Assembly (NCBI RefSeq): GCF_023017105.1
Contig: NZ_JALKEV010000014.1
Location: 62,001 to 126,000 of the forward strand
DNA length: 64,000 bases
Source: Halalkalibacter sp. APA_J-10(15)
Lineage (GTDB): Bacteria > Bacillota > Bacilli > Bacillales > Bacillaceae_D
Direction: 5' to 3'
Shown: piece after piece, positions 23,263 through 31,460 of the stretch
Layout: every line of letters begins with the position of its first letter
How positions within the stretch are numbered: the stretch's first letter is position 1
Program-made: the position numbers and the translations under genes
The notes under the pieces: generated by a model
Database searches by the model: none
Seen by the model: the letters and a program-made list of their open reading frames with translations, nothing else
What the model was told of the DNA's origin: nothing

Positions 23263-26067
23263 ATGGGATCTTCTAGAAAATCTGCCTTGAAATTAAGTGG
23301 AACTTTTTTTATCATTTCGTTTTTGTGGATATATTTTTCTGATATAGCCGTTATGAGATTAACGAATTCAACTGAATTTATTCAGCTGTTTCAAACAACC
23401 AAGGGAATTATTTTTATATCGATTACAAGTTATATTCTGTATGTCACCACGTACAAGGATTTGAATCAATTAGAAGGTAAAATTCAATCGATTACAAAGC
23501 ATCAACAATTGTTATCGCAATCTGAAAGAACATATCGAAGGCTGAATGATGGGAATTTCGATACAATTTGTATGATTAATCAAGAAGGGCTTATTACTTC
23601 TGCAAATAAGCAGGCTGAAGTATTTTTACAGTTACCAAAAAATAAAAAAATTAATTTGTTTGAATTTTTCAATCGTGACGAGGAAAAGCAATCAATTATT
23701 GAATGTATTCAACAGCAGCAAACATCTTCGCAATATTTTAAACAGATGACTATTTCTTTAAATCATGAGGAAAAAAAGGTCGACATTAACATTATTCCAA
23801 TTGATGGCCATGACAATGTAGCGTTTTTCATCGTTATGAAAGATATGACATCTCTTCTCCAATCTCAACAGCTATTCGAATATCAATCTTGTATTCTTCA
23901 ACGCTTCTTACAATCAACGGAGTTAAATGAAGCACTCCGAAATGTTATTACAATATTAGAGCAGAAATCAGACTGTAAGTATTCCATTATGATCTATGAT
24001 CAAAGGAATAAATCTTTAAGCTTTGCAGCAGGACAATCGATTCCAAGTTTATTCGTACAAATGGTAGATGGAATTAAAATTGGGAGAACTATAGGGACAT
24101 GTGGTCCGGCGATTCTTGATAAGAAAACAGTCATTTGTGAAAATATTGAACAGTGTTCGAACTGGGAAAATTTTAAGGCAATTGCATTGGAATGTAACAT
24201 TAAATCATGTTGGTCTACGCCTATCTTATTGCCTAGTGGAGAAGTTATCGGGACGTTTGTCGCGTATCATTCTACTATAACTAAACCTACTACGTTTGAT
24301 TACCGTTTAATGGAATCAGTGGCAAGTGTGATAGGAATGGGGATGGCATACTTTAATAATATGCAAAATACGTTGAAACGAGAGCGAGCTCAGGAGCTTT
24401 TGGCAAAACAAACATCTGATTTTATGTGTATTATCAACCATGACTATACGATCACCTATCAAACATCTGCTTCACAGCTATTCTTTCAATCTGAATTGGC
24501 AACGTTGTGTGACTTGACAGCTGAGATGACACAAGAGGAAAGGAAGCAGGTAAAAGAAATAATAGACCACATGTTTTCAGGTCTGTTAACTCACAGGGAC
24601 ATGCTTTTTACAAAAAGAAACAATGGGAGAAATCATATTTATCGTATTCATCTAAGTGCCATGCAAATCGAAAATACGATTCAAGGAATAGTGATTTCAT
24701 TACAAAATGTTACGGAAGAAATGGAGTTAAAGGATTATGTTGAACAGTTGACTTCCACGGATTCGTTAACGAAATTACCAAATCGTAAGAAATTACAAAA
24801 TTACTTGAGAGAGTTAACGAAACAAGAAGTTTCGTTTTATATTGCGCTCTTAGATTGCTTGAAGTTGAGTCGAATTAATGAGTCGTATGGTCATCAAATT
24901 GGTGATGAATTTCTTGTTCAATTATCTACATATTTATTAAATTTAGAAAATGAAAGTATTCGAGTGTTTCGTTCAAGTGGAGATGAATTTTATCTTGTCA
25001 TTGAATCGGATGATGAAGTAACGGCCAGAAGCTATTTAAATAAAGTCATCGGCTTTTTTATAGATACATCAGTTGTCCGAACACAAACATTACATATGAA
25101 TTGTAATATAGGGGCGGTTCAATACAAAGGAGAATCACTAACTGTAGAAGAACTATTCAAACGTTGTGAAACGACATTAGCATATGCGAAAAGACAAGGT
25201 GCTAATATGTTGGTATTTTATCATGACCAAATGAAAAGCTCTTATGAAGAGATTATGATTGAAACAGAACTTTATCAAGCTATTGGAAAAGAAGAGCTTA
25301 TTTTATACTATCAACCATTAGTGAATGTCCATACTCGTGAAGTAATGTCAGTGGAAGCACTTATACGTTGGAACCATTCAAAAAAGGGATTCATTCCACC
25401 TGATCAATTTATTCCAATTGCTGAGGAAAATGGATTTATCCGAGTATTAGGTGACTGGATTATAGAGCAAGTATGTAAGCAGTTATGGCAGTGGGATCAA
25501 GAAGGATTTGTAATGCCGAAAGTTTCGATTAATCTATCATATGAACAATTAAAGGCAGATGATTTCGTCTCGCGCGTTTTTACTCACCTCAATACATTTA
25601 ACATAAGCGGAAAACGTTTAACTTTTGAAGTGACAGAACGTATACTTGTTGAAGTCTCAACAGAGACGATGCAGAAGGTTCATGCATTAAGGGAAGCTGG
25701 TATTACATTAGCCATTGATGACTTTGGAGTTGGTTATTCCTCACTTTCATATATTGAACGATTCCCTGTAGACACAATCAAGTTAGATAAAGTGTTTGTG
25801 AATGAGATTCCAATACCAGATAAAAAGCTAGCGATCATTAAAGCGGTATTTCATTTATGTGAGCTGTTAAATATTCAAATTGTTGTTGAAGGAATTGAGT
25901 CAATTGAACAACTTAATCAAATTCCGATTCATCTAGAAGCAACTATTCAAGGGTATTTCTTTGCTAAACCGCAAACAGCGTCGGAATTAATGGAAAATAT
26001 GAATGAGATTAAACAACTCGTTTATCTTGCTGCATCTAAATTAGAAGAAAGGGAATATAGACTATAA
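23263..26067 (+). CDS. PAS-GAF-PAS-GGDEF-EAL cyclic-di-GMP phosphodiesterase
   Basis: A 934-residue membrane-anchored signalling protein. Two N-terminal helices (about 10-28 and 40-58) are followed by PAS (about 85-190), GAF (about 215-350, with GTCGPAILDKKTVICENI), a second PAS (about 370-480), GGDEF (about 490-650) and EAL (about 665-920). The EAL domain keeps its catalytic set: EALIRW, NLSYEQL, EVTERIL, IDDFGVGYSS, IKLDKVF, VVEGIES and QGYFFAKP. The GGDEF motif is altered to SSGDEF and the substrate helix is divergent (LLDCLKLSRINESYG). It therefore probably degrades c-di-GMP, with the GGDEF part possibly acting as a GTP sensor. Monocistronic. Confidence 0.9.
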   Translation: MGSSRKSALKLSGTFFIISFLWIYFSDIAVMRLTNSTEFIQLFQTTKGIIFISITSYILYVTTYKDLNQLEGKIQSITKHQQLLSQSERTYRRLNDGNFDTICMINQEGLITSANKQAEVFLQLPKNKKINLFEFFNRDEEKQSIIECIQQQQTSSQYFKQMTISLNHEEKKVDINIIPIDGHDNVAFFIVMKDMTSLLQSQQLFEYQSCILQRFLQSTELNEALRNVITILEQKSDCKYSIMIYDQRNKSLSFAAGQSIPSLFVQMVDGIKIGRTIGTCGPAILDKKTVICENIEQCSNWENFKAIALECNIKSCWSTPILLPSGEVIGTFVAYHSTITKPTTFDYRLMESVASVIGMGMAYFNNMQNTLKRERAQELLAKQTSDFMCIINHDYTITYQTSASQLFFQSELATLCDLTAEMTQEERKQVKEIIDHMFSGLLTHRDMLFTKRNNGRNHIYRIHLSAMQIENTIQGIVISLQNVTEEMELKDYVEQLTSTDSLTKLPNRKKLQNYLRELTKQEVSFYIALLDCLKLSRINESYGHQIGDEFLVQLSTYLLNLENESIRVFRSSGDEFYLVIESDDEVTARSYLNKVIGFFIDTSVVRTQTLHMNCNIGAVQYKGESLTVEELFKRCETTLAYAKRQGANMLVFYHDQMKSSYEEIMIETELYQAIGKEELILYYQPLVNVHTREVMSVEALIRWNHSKKGFIPPDQFIPIAEENGFIRVLGDWIIEQVCKQLWQWDQEGFVMPKVSINLSYEQLKADDFVSRVFTHLNTFNISGKRLTFEVTERILVEVSTETMQKVHALREAGITLAIDDFGVGYSSLSYIERFPVDTIKLDKVFVNEIPIPDKKLAIIKAVFHLCELLNIQIVVEGIESIEQLNQIPIHLEATIQGYFFAKPQTASELMENMNEIKQLVYLAASKLEEREYRL

Positions 26068-26077
26068 AGGTCAAGAG

Positions 26078-26127
26078 AGCTCATTCTTTACTAGTATGAC
26101 TTACTAGTAATAATGAGCTTTTTTTTG
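26078..26127 (+). terminator. terminator of the GGDEF-EAL gene
   Basis: A long stem-loop (AGCTCATT with AATGAGCT, inner ACTAGTA/TACTAGT) followed by eight T. Confidence 0.85.
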
Positions 26128-26140
26128 TGAAATGATAATC

Positions 26141-26500
26141 GTAAGCATCAAATAGTCCCCACCAATGACGAAGATGGGGACTATATTAAAATTTAGTTAT
26201 CCGTTTTCACTTAACAGTGCTCTGGTAGAGTTTCGAACCAAGGCAGTAACTGATCGAGTGTTTTTTCATTAGTCGTATCCATGTTAGGAAGCTCCTCGAA
26301 AAGAAACATCAAATATTGATAAGATTTAGCCCGTTTTCCTTCGCTGTTTCAACGGTGCTATAGGTTACGGCACTTGCCTTTGCACCTTTTGGTATATTGG
26401 CAAACAGCCAATTCTTCGGCCGATCACGAATGGTTTAATCGATCATTCACTTTGGCTATTATCGATCTCCAATCACTTTTTTCATCGTTAAGCTTGAACG
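26141..26500 (-). mobile_element. relic of an IS66-family element
   Basis: The outer boundary at 26141 begins GTAAGC, as IS66 inverted repeats do, and is followed by a small hairpin of AGTCCCC/GGGGACT. The interior holds the C-terminal part of a transposase gene on the minus strand. No second end was recognised; the element is truncated. Confidence 0.5.
26211..26475 (-). pseudogene. IS66-type transposase, C-terminal remnant
   Basis: Translated on the minus strand with one stop and frameshifts, it reads EIDNSQSE, SIKPFVIGR, NWLFANIPKGAKASAVTYS, TVETAKENGLN, MFLFEELPNMDTTNEK and ends TLDQLLPWFETLPEHC and stop. This is the characteristic C-terminus of IS66 (TnpC) transposases. It is non-functional. 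It lies at the left border of the zinc-related island. Confidence 0.8.
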
Positions 26501-26552
26501 ATGGCAAAGCCGCGATTTGCTAAATTCGAAATAATCCTATAAACTATTTATT

Positions 26553-26573
26553 AAATCGTAATAATTACGATTT
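26553..26573 (+). promoter_or_regulatory. Zur box upstream of the sufU-like gene
   Basis: The 21-bp site is a palindrome except for the central base, with core TCGTAATAATTACGA flanked by AAA and TTT. It matches the B. subtilis Zur consensus core TCGTAATNATTACGA exactly. It lies 18 bp before the start codon, so zinc-bound Zur would block transcription. Confidence 0.9.
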
Positions 26574-26591
26574 ATGGAGAGGAGAGGTAAA

Positions 26592-27014
26592 ATGCTTAGT
26601 GACCTTTACCGAAAAGTGGTAATGGATCATGCGAGATATAAGAGAAATTACGGACAGCTCACAGATTCAACAGCCACACACATTCATTATAAGAATCCGA
26701 CTTGTGGTGATGTCATCACACTTTATATTCAAATTGAACAAGAAACAGTTGAAAATGTAGCCTTTGAAGGAGAAGGATGCAGTATTAGTATGGCATCTTC
26801 ATCAATGATGACGGAGTTAATTAAAGGTGAGAAGTTAAATACAGTTTATGCACTAATGAATGAGTTTGAAGCATTGATCAAAAAAGGCGAAAGACAAAAC
26901 AGTCAGCTCGATTTAGGAGATGCAGAGTCGTTAGAAGGTGTTCACAAGTTACGTGCTCGTCATAACTGTGCATTAATGAGTTGGCAAGCTTTGAATAAGG
27001 TATTACGGCAATAA
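26592..27014 (+). CDS. Zur-controlled SufU paralogue
   Basis: A 140-residue NifU/IscU-type protein closest to SufU, the zinc-dependent sulfurtransferase that takes sulfur from SufS for Fe-S cluster assembly. The zinc-site residues of SufU are all present: Cys38 and Asp40 in NPTCGDVI, Cys63 in GEGCSIS, and Cys126 in RARHNCALMSW. The SufU-type insertion between the second and third Cys is present as well. ATG at 26592 follows GGAGAGGAGAGG. It is not in a suf operon; it sits 18 bp behind a Zur box and 15 bp before a COG0523 GTPase. This suggests a special copy made during zinc starvation. Confidence 0.88.
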   Translation: MLSDLYRKVVMDHARYKRNYGQLTDSTATHIHYKNPTCGDVITLYIQIEQETVENVAFEGEGCSISMASSSMMTELIKGEKLNTVYALMNEFEALIKKGERQNSQLDLGDAESLEGVHKLRARHNCALMSWQALNKVLRQ

Positions 27015-27029
27015 GGAAGTGGGAAATAA

Positions 27030-27959
27030 TTGAAAAATAAAACGGAACTCATTATATTAACGGGATTTTTAGGAAGTGGCAAAAGTACATTGTTAAAGCG
27101 ATTATTGAAAGAAGAACAGCAAAAAGGAAGACGCATTGCTGTGATTATGAATGAAGTAGGGAAGGTGAGTGTGGATTCAGCTACTATTCCTGAAAAAACC
27201 CCTATAAGAGAAATGTTAAATGGGTGTATATGCTGTTCCATTCAAGGTGACCTTACGGTGCAAATAAAAGGTTTATTAGAACAATATGAACTAGATACGA
27301 TTTATATTGAAGCAACAGGAGTCGCTCATCCGTTAGAAATCATGAATGCGTGTACCCATCCCCAGCTTATAGGAACGTCCTACTTGAAATCTGTTATTAC
27401 AACTGTTCATGCTAAGCAGTGGTTTGAGAAAAAAATGTCTATCAAACTGAGAAAGCTGATGAATGAGCAAATACGCTTTGCTGATTTGGTCATTATCAAT
27501 CATACTGACCGAGTGGATTCAAGCACCATAAGAGAAGTAGAAGCAGGAATCAAACATATTAATGAAAATGCGCATGTTTATGATACTTCTTTTGCTTCTA
27601 TTCAACTTCCATCTAATGAACTAGATAAACAGAAGAGTCATTTGACTAATGAAGAAGCAGAATTTGACGCCCATATCCATCACAGTCTACACATTAGAAC
27701 GGTAACCTTACCAATTCTCTCAGCGGTGGAAAGAGTGGCTTTTACAAATTGGTTATGTCAAAAAGATCAGCTATATCGAGCAAAAGGTTTTATTCAATTA
27801 CATGAGACACCAGGTATGTTTCTTTTTAACCTTTCCTATGGTGATGTTGCTTTTGAGCGTTTAAAAAAAGTAAGACAGCAACAACCAATTCTTGTTTTAA
27901 TTGGAGAACGGTTAGACCGGGAGATGATTGAAAGTGAATTAAGCAGGATGTACGTGTGA
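27030..27959 (+). CDS. COG0523 (CobW-like) GTPase, short form
   Basis: A 309-residue G3E-family GTPase and putative metal chaperone. The P-loop is GFLGSGKST at residues 12-20, the metal motif CICC is Cys66-Ile-Cys68-Cys69 in NGCICCSIQGDL, switch/Walker B is IYIEATGVAHP, and the G4-like motif is NHTD (usual NKxD altered). A short CobW C-terminal domain follows. The TTG start with AAGGAAGTGG is the only sensible one. It lies 15 bp after the sufU paralogue, so it may deliver zinc to that protein or to other clients. It is clearly a different subfamily from the two ZagA-like proteins nearby. Confidence 0.85.
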   Translation: MKNKTELIILTGFLGSGKSTLLKRLLKEEQQKGRRIAVIMNEVGKVSVDSATIPEKTPIREMLNGCICCSIQGDLTVQIKGLLEQYELDTIYIEATGVAHPLEIMNACTHPQLIGTSYLKSVITTVHAKQWFEKKMSIKLRKLMNEQIRFADLVIINHTDRVDSSTIREVEAGIKHINENAHVYDTSFASIQLPSNELDKQKSHLTNEEAEFDAHIHHSLHIRTVTLPILSAVERVAFTNWLCQKDQLYRAKGFIQLHETPGMFLFNLSYGDVAFERLKKVRQQQPILVLIGERLDREMIESELSRMYV

Positions 27960-28011
27960 AACTGGAATGAAAAAGAAGAGAAACGAACATTAATTTGAAT
28001 GGAGGATGAGA

Positions 28012-28398
28012 ATGGCAACATGGAATTTGGAAGAAACGACGCATCATATTTTAATTTGTAATGGAAGTAGTTGCAATAAAGCTGGTGCAGAATCGTTAAC
28101 GTCAGCAATACGAAGAGAGATAACAAATCAAGATGTAAATAACATCATTCATACTTCTAGAACATTGTGTAACGGAAGGTGTCATGATAAATGCGTCGTG
28201 ATTGAATATCCGCATGGACGTTGGTATAAAGAGATGACGGATGAAGACGCTTATGCTTTTGTTCAATCTGTAGTTGAGAATAAACCGTTAATTGAGAAGA
28301 TCAGCCACACGTATGAAGAGACGTTTGTCCGTACAGGTGGTACTGTTAAGGGTGTTACAAAAACAGAAGAAGTTGTTAATAAAGTTTCAAAGCTTTGA
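28012..28398 (+). CDS. thioredoxin-like [2Fe-2S] ferredoxin-type protein
   Basis: A 128-residue protein resembling the COG3411 (2Fe-2S) ferredoxin/NuoE-like fold. It has Cys16 and Cys21 (CNGSSC) near the N-terminus and Cys53, Cys57 and Cys61 in CNGRCHDKCVVIEYPHGRWY, which would carry a cluster; one cysteine is extra. GGAGGATGAG precedes the ATG at 28012; the ATG 6 nt upstream is too close to the ribosome site. It is third in the probable Zur-controlled operon after the SufU-like and GTPase genes, which fits an Fe-S theme. Confidence 0.72.
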   Translation: MATWNLEETTHHILICNGSSCNKAGAESLTSAIRREITNQDVNNIIHTSRTLCNGRCHDKCVVIEYPHGRWYKEMTDEDAYAFVQSVVENKPLIEKISHTYEETFVRTGGTVKGVTKTEEVVNKVSKL

Positions 28399-28420
28399 CT
28401 TGAGTCGCTGAATAAATGAA

Positions 28421-28564
28421 GAGGCTGTGACAAAACAAAAGTGTTTAGCCCGAGAATGCGAACATTTAGATAATGTAGCGAAGTATATTTCAGGAGCGGT
28501 GAAGGTGCTCCACTCTAGATTTGTTCGGTATCTCTCTTATGAAAATACTTTTGTCCCAGCCTCT
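28421..28564. repeat. GAGGCTGGGACA-type palindromic element, copy A
   Basis: A 144-bp element with inverted ends (GAGGCTGTGACAAAA and TTTTGTCCCAGCCTC) and internal GTAGCGAAGTATATTTCAGG, shared with the copy at 45887-46028. It follows the ferredoxin-like gene and may act as its terminator. Confidence 0.75.
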
Positions 28565-28699
28565 TCATGATTTTGGGGTTCTTCAGTATCTTTTTACGGA
28601 ATATGTCGCCCTTACCTCTATTTCCAGTAGGAGCCGAGTGAATTCCTCTCCATTTCACTATGTGAAATATCCACCGTTCAGACTCATCATCTTTATAAA

Positions 28700-28860
28700 A
28701 AATAGCTTGTTTTTACAAGGATATGAACCAAGTTATCGTACATTGATCAATCCCGTGTAGAATCGGAAGTAAAGGCATTCATTCGCTACTATTTTACTCA
28801 ATTCCGTTGCCGAATAGTCGATGATAAGCTCATTGATCAAGAATCGATATTTCTAGAAAG
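28700..28860 (+). pseudogene. probable IS1182-type transposase N-terminal remnant
   Basis: With frameshifts the segment reads SLFLQGYEPSYRTLINPV, then ESEVKAFIRYYFTQFRCRIV, then DDKLIDQESIF. This resembles the N-terminal third of IS1182-family transposases (QFRxQLVEx...IDEEAIFIDGTK). Stops interrupt it and the rest is missing. Family call is by recall and moderate only. Confidence 0.45.
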
Positions 28861-28899
28861 AATAGTTATACAACTATCTGCTCGGACTCTTCATTGATA

Positions 28900-30081
28900 T
28901 TAAGCTTCTACAAACTCTGGTAATGGGTCATAGAATGATGACCAGTCCTGGTTCATTTCTTCGTCAGTTAATGTACACAAATCAAGGGAGTGTTTCACTG
29001 CTTCATGATCCATATCGACACCAATAAGGACAAGCTCTGTTAACCGATCTCCGAAGGTAGGGTCCCATTTTTGTTGGAGCTCTACTTCTTCAGCTAGGGC
29101 TTTCTCTCGTTCTTCATCGCTATAGGCCGCAACCCATTCTCCCGCACCTTGTAATGTTACGGTGGATCCAGTTTGAGAAATAAGACCAGCCATAGAGTTT
29201 CTGGTCGCTACCCAAATAAACCCTTTTGCTCGAACGACATCCTCAGGCCATTTCTCTAACCACGACATAAACCGTTCTGGGTGGAAAGGGCGCCGTTTTC
29301 GATAAACAAAGGAGGAAATTCCATATTCCTCAGTTTCTGGGATGTGCTCTTCATTTAGCTCTTTGATCCATCCTGCCGCTTGGCTTGACTTTTCGAAGTC
29401 GAATTTACCAGTGTGTAGTACTTCTTGTAAATCAACTTCTGAATAGGAGGTTGGAATTATCGTCGCATCAGCGTTTAATTTTTTTATGAAATCAATGAGC
29501 TCTCCTTTGTCAATGTCGTTTAACGTTTCAATATGATTAACAAGTATAACGTTAGCAAATTCAATTTGATCAATGAGCAAATCAGAGATATCACGTGTGT
29601 CATTTTCATCGGTTGCTTGTTTACGGTCTAAAAGTGTTTCTCCTGAAGCGTAATCCTCCCAAAATTGAGCAGCATTTACGACTGTTACCATTGTATCTAA
29701 TTGACATTTATTCGTTAAATCGATATTAAACTCTTCATCTATATAAGTAAAGGTTTGTGCGACAGGGATAGGCTCGCTAATTCCCGATGATTCAATGACA
29801 ATATAATCAATTCCTCCCTCATCGATGATTCGTTCTACTTCTTTCATTAAATCTTCACGTAATGTACAGCAAATACAGCCATTTTGTAATTCGACTAACT
29901 TTTCATCTGTTCGTGAAAAGCGTTGGTTTTTTACTAAGGTAGCGTCGATATTGATTTCGCTCATATCGTTTACTATGACAGCTACTTTTAATCCTTGACG
30001 ATTTTTTAGTATATGAGTAAGTAATGTTGTTTTTCCTGCGCCTAAATAACCGCTTAAAACTGTTATCGGAATTTTTTTCAT
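28900..30081 (-). CDS. ZagA/YciC-like COG0523 GTPase, divergent copy
   Basis: A 393-residue G3E GTPase. The P-loop is GYLGAGKTT (residues 11-19), the metal motif Cys69-Ile-Cys71-Cys72 is in QNGCICCTLRED, Walker B is IVIESSGISEP, and a CobW C-terminal domain follows. It parallels B. subtilis ZagA (YciC), a Zur-repressed GTPase that supports zinc-dependent enzymes, notably folate synthesis, during zinc shortage. Relative to its neighbour on the plus strand it lost the HKHH-type stretch before PETEEYG, and its G4 motif is altered (NHIE). AGGAGG precedes the ATG and a Zur box lies about 22 bp upstream. Confidence 0.88.
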   Translation of the reverse strand: MKKIPITVLSGYLGAGKTTLLTHILKNRQGLKVAVIVNDMSEINIDATLVKNQRFSRTDEKLVELQNGCICCTLREDLMKEVERIIDEGGIDYIVIESSGISEPIPVAQTFTYIDEEFNIDLTNKCQLDTMVTVVNAAQFWEDYASGETLLDRKQATDENDTRDISDLLIDQIEFANVILVNHIETLNDIDKGELIDFIKKLNADATIIPTSYSEVDLQEVLHTGKFDFEKSSQAAGWIKELNEEHIPETEEYGISSFVYRKRRPFHPERFMSWLEKWPEDVVRAKGFIWVATRNSMAGLISQTGSTVTLQGAGEWVAAYSDEEREKALAEEVELQQKWDPTFGDRLTELVLIGVDMDHEAVKHSLDLCTLTDEEMNQDWSSFYDPLPEFVEA

Positions 30082-30102
30082 AGTAAGTTCCTCCTAGTGG
30101 AT

Positions 30103-30123
30103 AAATAGTAATTATTACGATTT
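30103..30123 (-). promoter_or_regulatory. Zur box upstream of the minus-strand GTPase gene
   Basis: The plus-strand core is TAGTAATTATTACGA flanked by AAA and TTT; it differs from the perfect palindrome at one position. It lies 22 bp from the start codon. Confidence 0.85.
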
Positions 30124-30171
30124 AAATTGTAGACTTAATTGTTTTAATTGTAAATAGATAAGAAAAAAGTT

Positions 30172-30227
30172 TTGACAAAAGCTATATAATTAAGGTAGAG
30201 TTATGTAAATAGTAATCATTACGATTT
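30172..30227 (+). promoter_or_regulatory. SigA-type promoter and Zur box of the zagA-like gene
   Basis: TTGACA at 30172-30177 and TAGAGT at 30196-30201 (18-bp spacing) form a promoter. The Zur box at 30207-30227, core TAGTAATCATTACGA, covers the start-point region. The ribosome site AAGGAGG follows at once. Together with the box at 30103-30123 it makes a two-way Zur-controlled switch. Confidence 0.85.
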
Positions 30228-30241
30228 ACAAGGAGGAAAAT

Positions 30242-31447
30242 ATGGAAAAGCAAATTCCAGTAACTGTACTAAGTGGATATCTAGGATCTGGCAAGACAAC
30301 TTTGTTAAATCATTTGTTGAATAATCGTGATGGATTAAAAATCGCCGTTATTGTCAATGACATGAGTGAAGTGAACATTGATGCTGATCTAGTACGTCAA
30401 GGTGGTGGGCTATCGCGAACAGATGAGAAGCTAGTAGAAATGTCGAATGGGTGTATTTGCTGCACGTTACGCGAGGATTTATTAATGGAGGTAGAGCGTT
30501 TTGCGAAAGCAGGAGATATTGATTATATTGTGATTGAGTCGACTGGTATTAGTGAGCCAACACCTGTTGCTCAAACTTTTTCTTACATAGATGAAGAATT
30601 AAATATTGATTTGTCAACCTATTGTCGCCTAGATACTATGGTGACCGTAGTGGATGCGAATCGATTTTGGCATGATTTTCGTTCAGGGGAAAGATTACTT
30701 GATCGAAAGGAAGCAGTTGGAGAAGACGATACACGAGAGATTGCTGACTTGTTAATAGAACAAATTGAATTTTGTAATGTGCTTATTTTAAATAAATGTG
30801 ATTTAGTTGATGAAGAAGATTTAAATAAGCTTGAATCTGTATTGAGAACATTACAGCCAAAAGCGAAAATGATAAGAACAGAGCATTCGAAGGTGGATCC
30901 AAAAGAGATCTTACATACACATTCATTTAATTTTCAGGAGGCAAGTCAATCGGCTGGTTGGATTCGCGAGTTGACGCAAGGTCACAAACACCATACACCA
31001 GAAACAGAGGAGTACGGTATATCTTCATTTGTTTATCGAAGTCGGTTGCCCTTTCATTCTGAACGGTTTCAAAACTATATGAGTCAACTTCCTCATAATA
31101 TTGTGCGTGCAAAAGGCATTGCATGGTGTGCGACAGAAAATGACCTTGCTTTACTCGTTTCTCAAGCAGGTCCTGCTGTTTCTATTGAACCTGTTTCTTA
31201 TTGGGTCGCTAGCTTGCCGAAAGCTGAGAGGGAGAGAATTTTACTAGACAATCCGCACATTATGGAAGAGTGGGATCAAGTGTATGGAGATCGACATACG
31301 AAGCTAGTCTTTATCGGAACTGAATTAGATCCGGATGAAATTAAGAGAGAAGTGGATCAATGTTTATTAACCGATTCTGAACTGGAGACGGACTGGAGTA
31401 CCTTTGATAACCCATTTAATTGGGATATTCAACGGGCACACTCATAA
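30242..31447 (+). CDS. zagA: ZagA (YciC) ortholog, Zur-controlled COG0523 GTPase
   Basis: A 401-residue G3E-family GTPase very close to B. subtilis YciC/ZagA over its whole length. Visible are P-loop GYLGSGKTT (residues 12-20), Cys71-Ile-Cys73-Cys74 in SNGCICCTLREDL, IVIESTGISEP, the intact G4 motif NKCD, the His-rich QGHKHHTPETEEYG and the C-terminal CobW domain. In B. subtilis it is made under zinc limitation and delivers zinc to FolE. The Zur box just upstream supports the same control here. dcd follows 13 nt later, in the same transcript. Confidence 0.92.
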   Translation: MEKQIPVTVLSGYLGSGKTTLLNHLLNNRDGLKIAVIVNDMSEVNIDADLVRQGGGLSRTDEKLVEMSNGCICCTLREDLLMEVERFAKAGDIDYIVIESTGISEPTPVAQTFSYIDEELNIDLSTYCRLDTMVTVVDANRFWHDFRSGERLLDRKEAVGEDDTREIADLLIEQIEFCNVLILNKCDLVDEEDLNKLESVLRTLQPKAKMIRTEHSKVDPKEILHTHSFNFQEASQSAGWIRELTQGHKHHTPETEEYGISSFVYRSRLPFHSERFQNYMSQLPHNIVRAKGIAWCATENDLALLVSQAGPAVSIEPVSYWVASLPKAERERILLDNPHIMEEWDQVYGDRHTKLVFIGTELDPDEIKREVDQCLLTDSELETDWSTFDNPFNWDIQRAHS

Positions 31448-31460
31448 GGAGTGAGAGAAT

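Noticed and set aside
28521-28760. 79-codon open frame after the first GAGGCTGGGACA repeat
   Set aside because: It starts inside the repeat and ends inside the transposase relic; only its last part (QGYEPSYRTLINPV) has meaning, as a transposase fragment.
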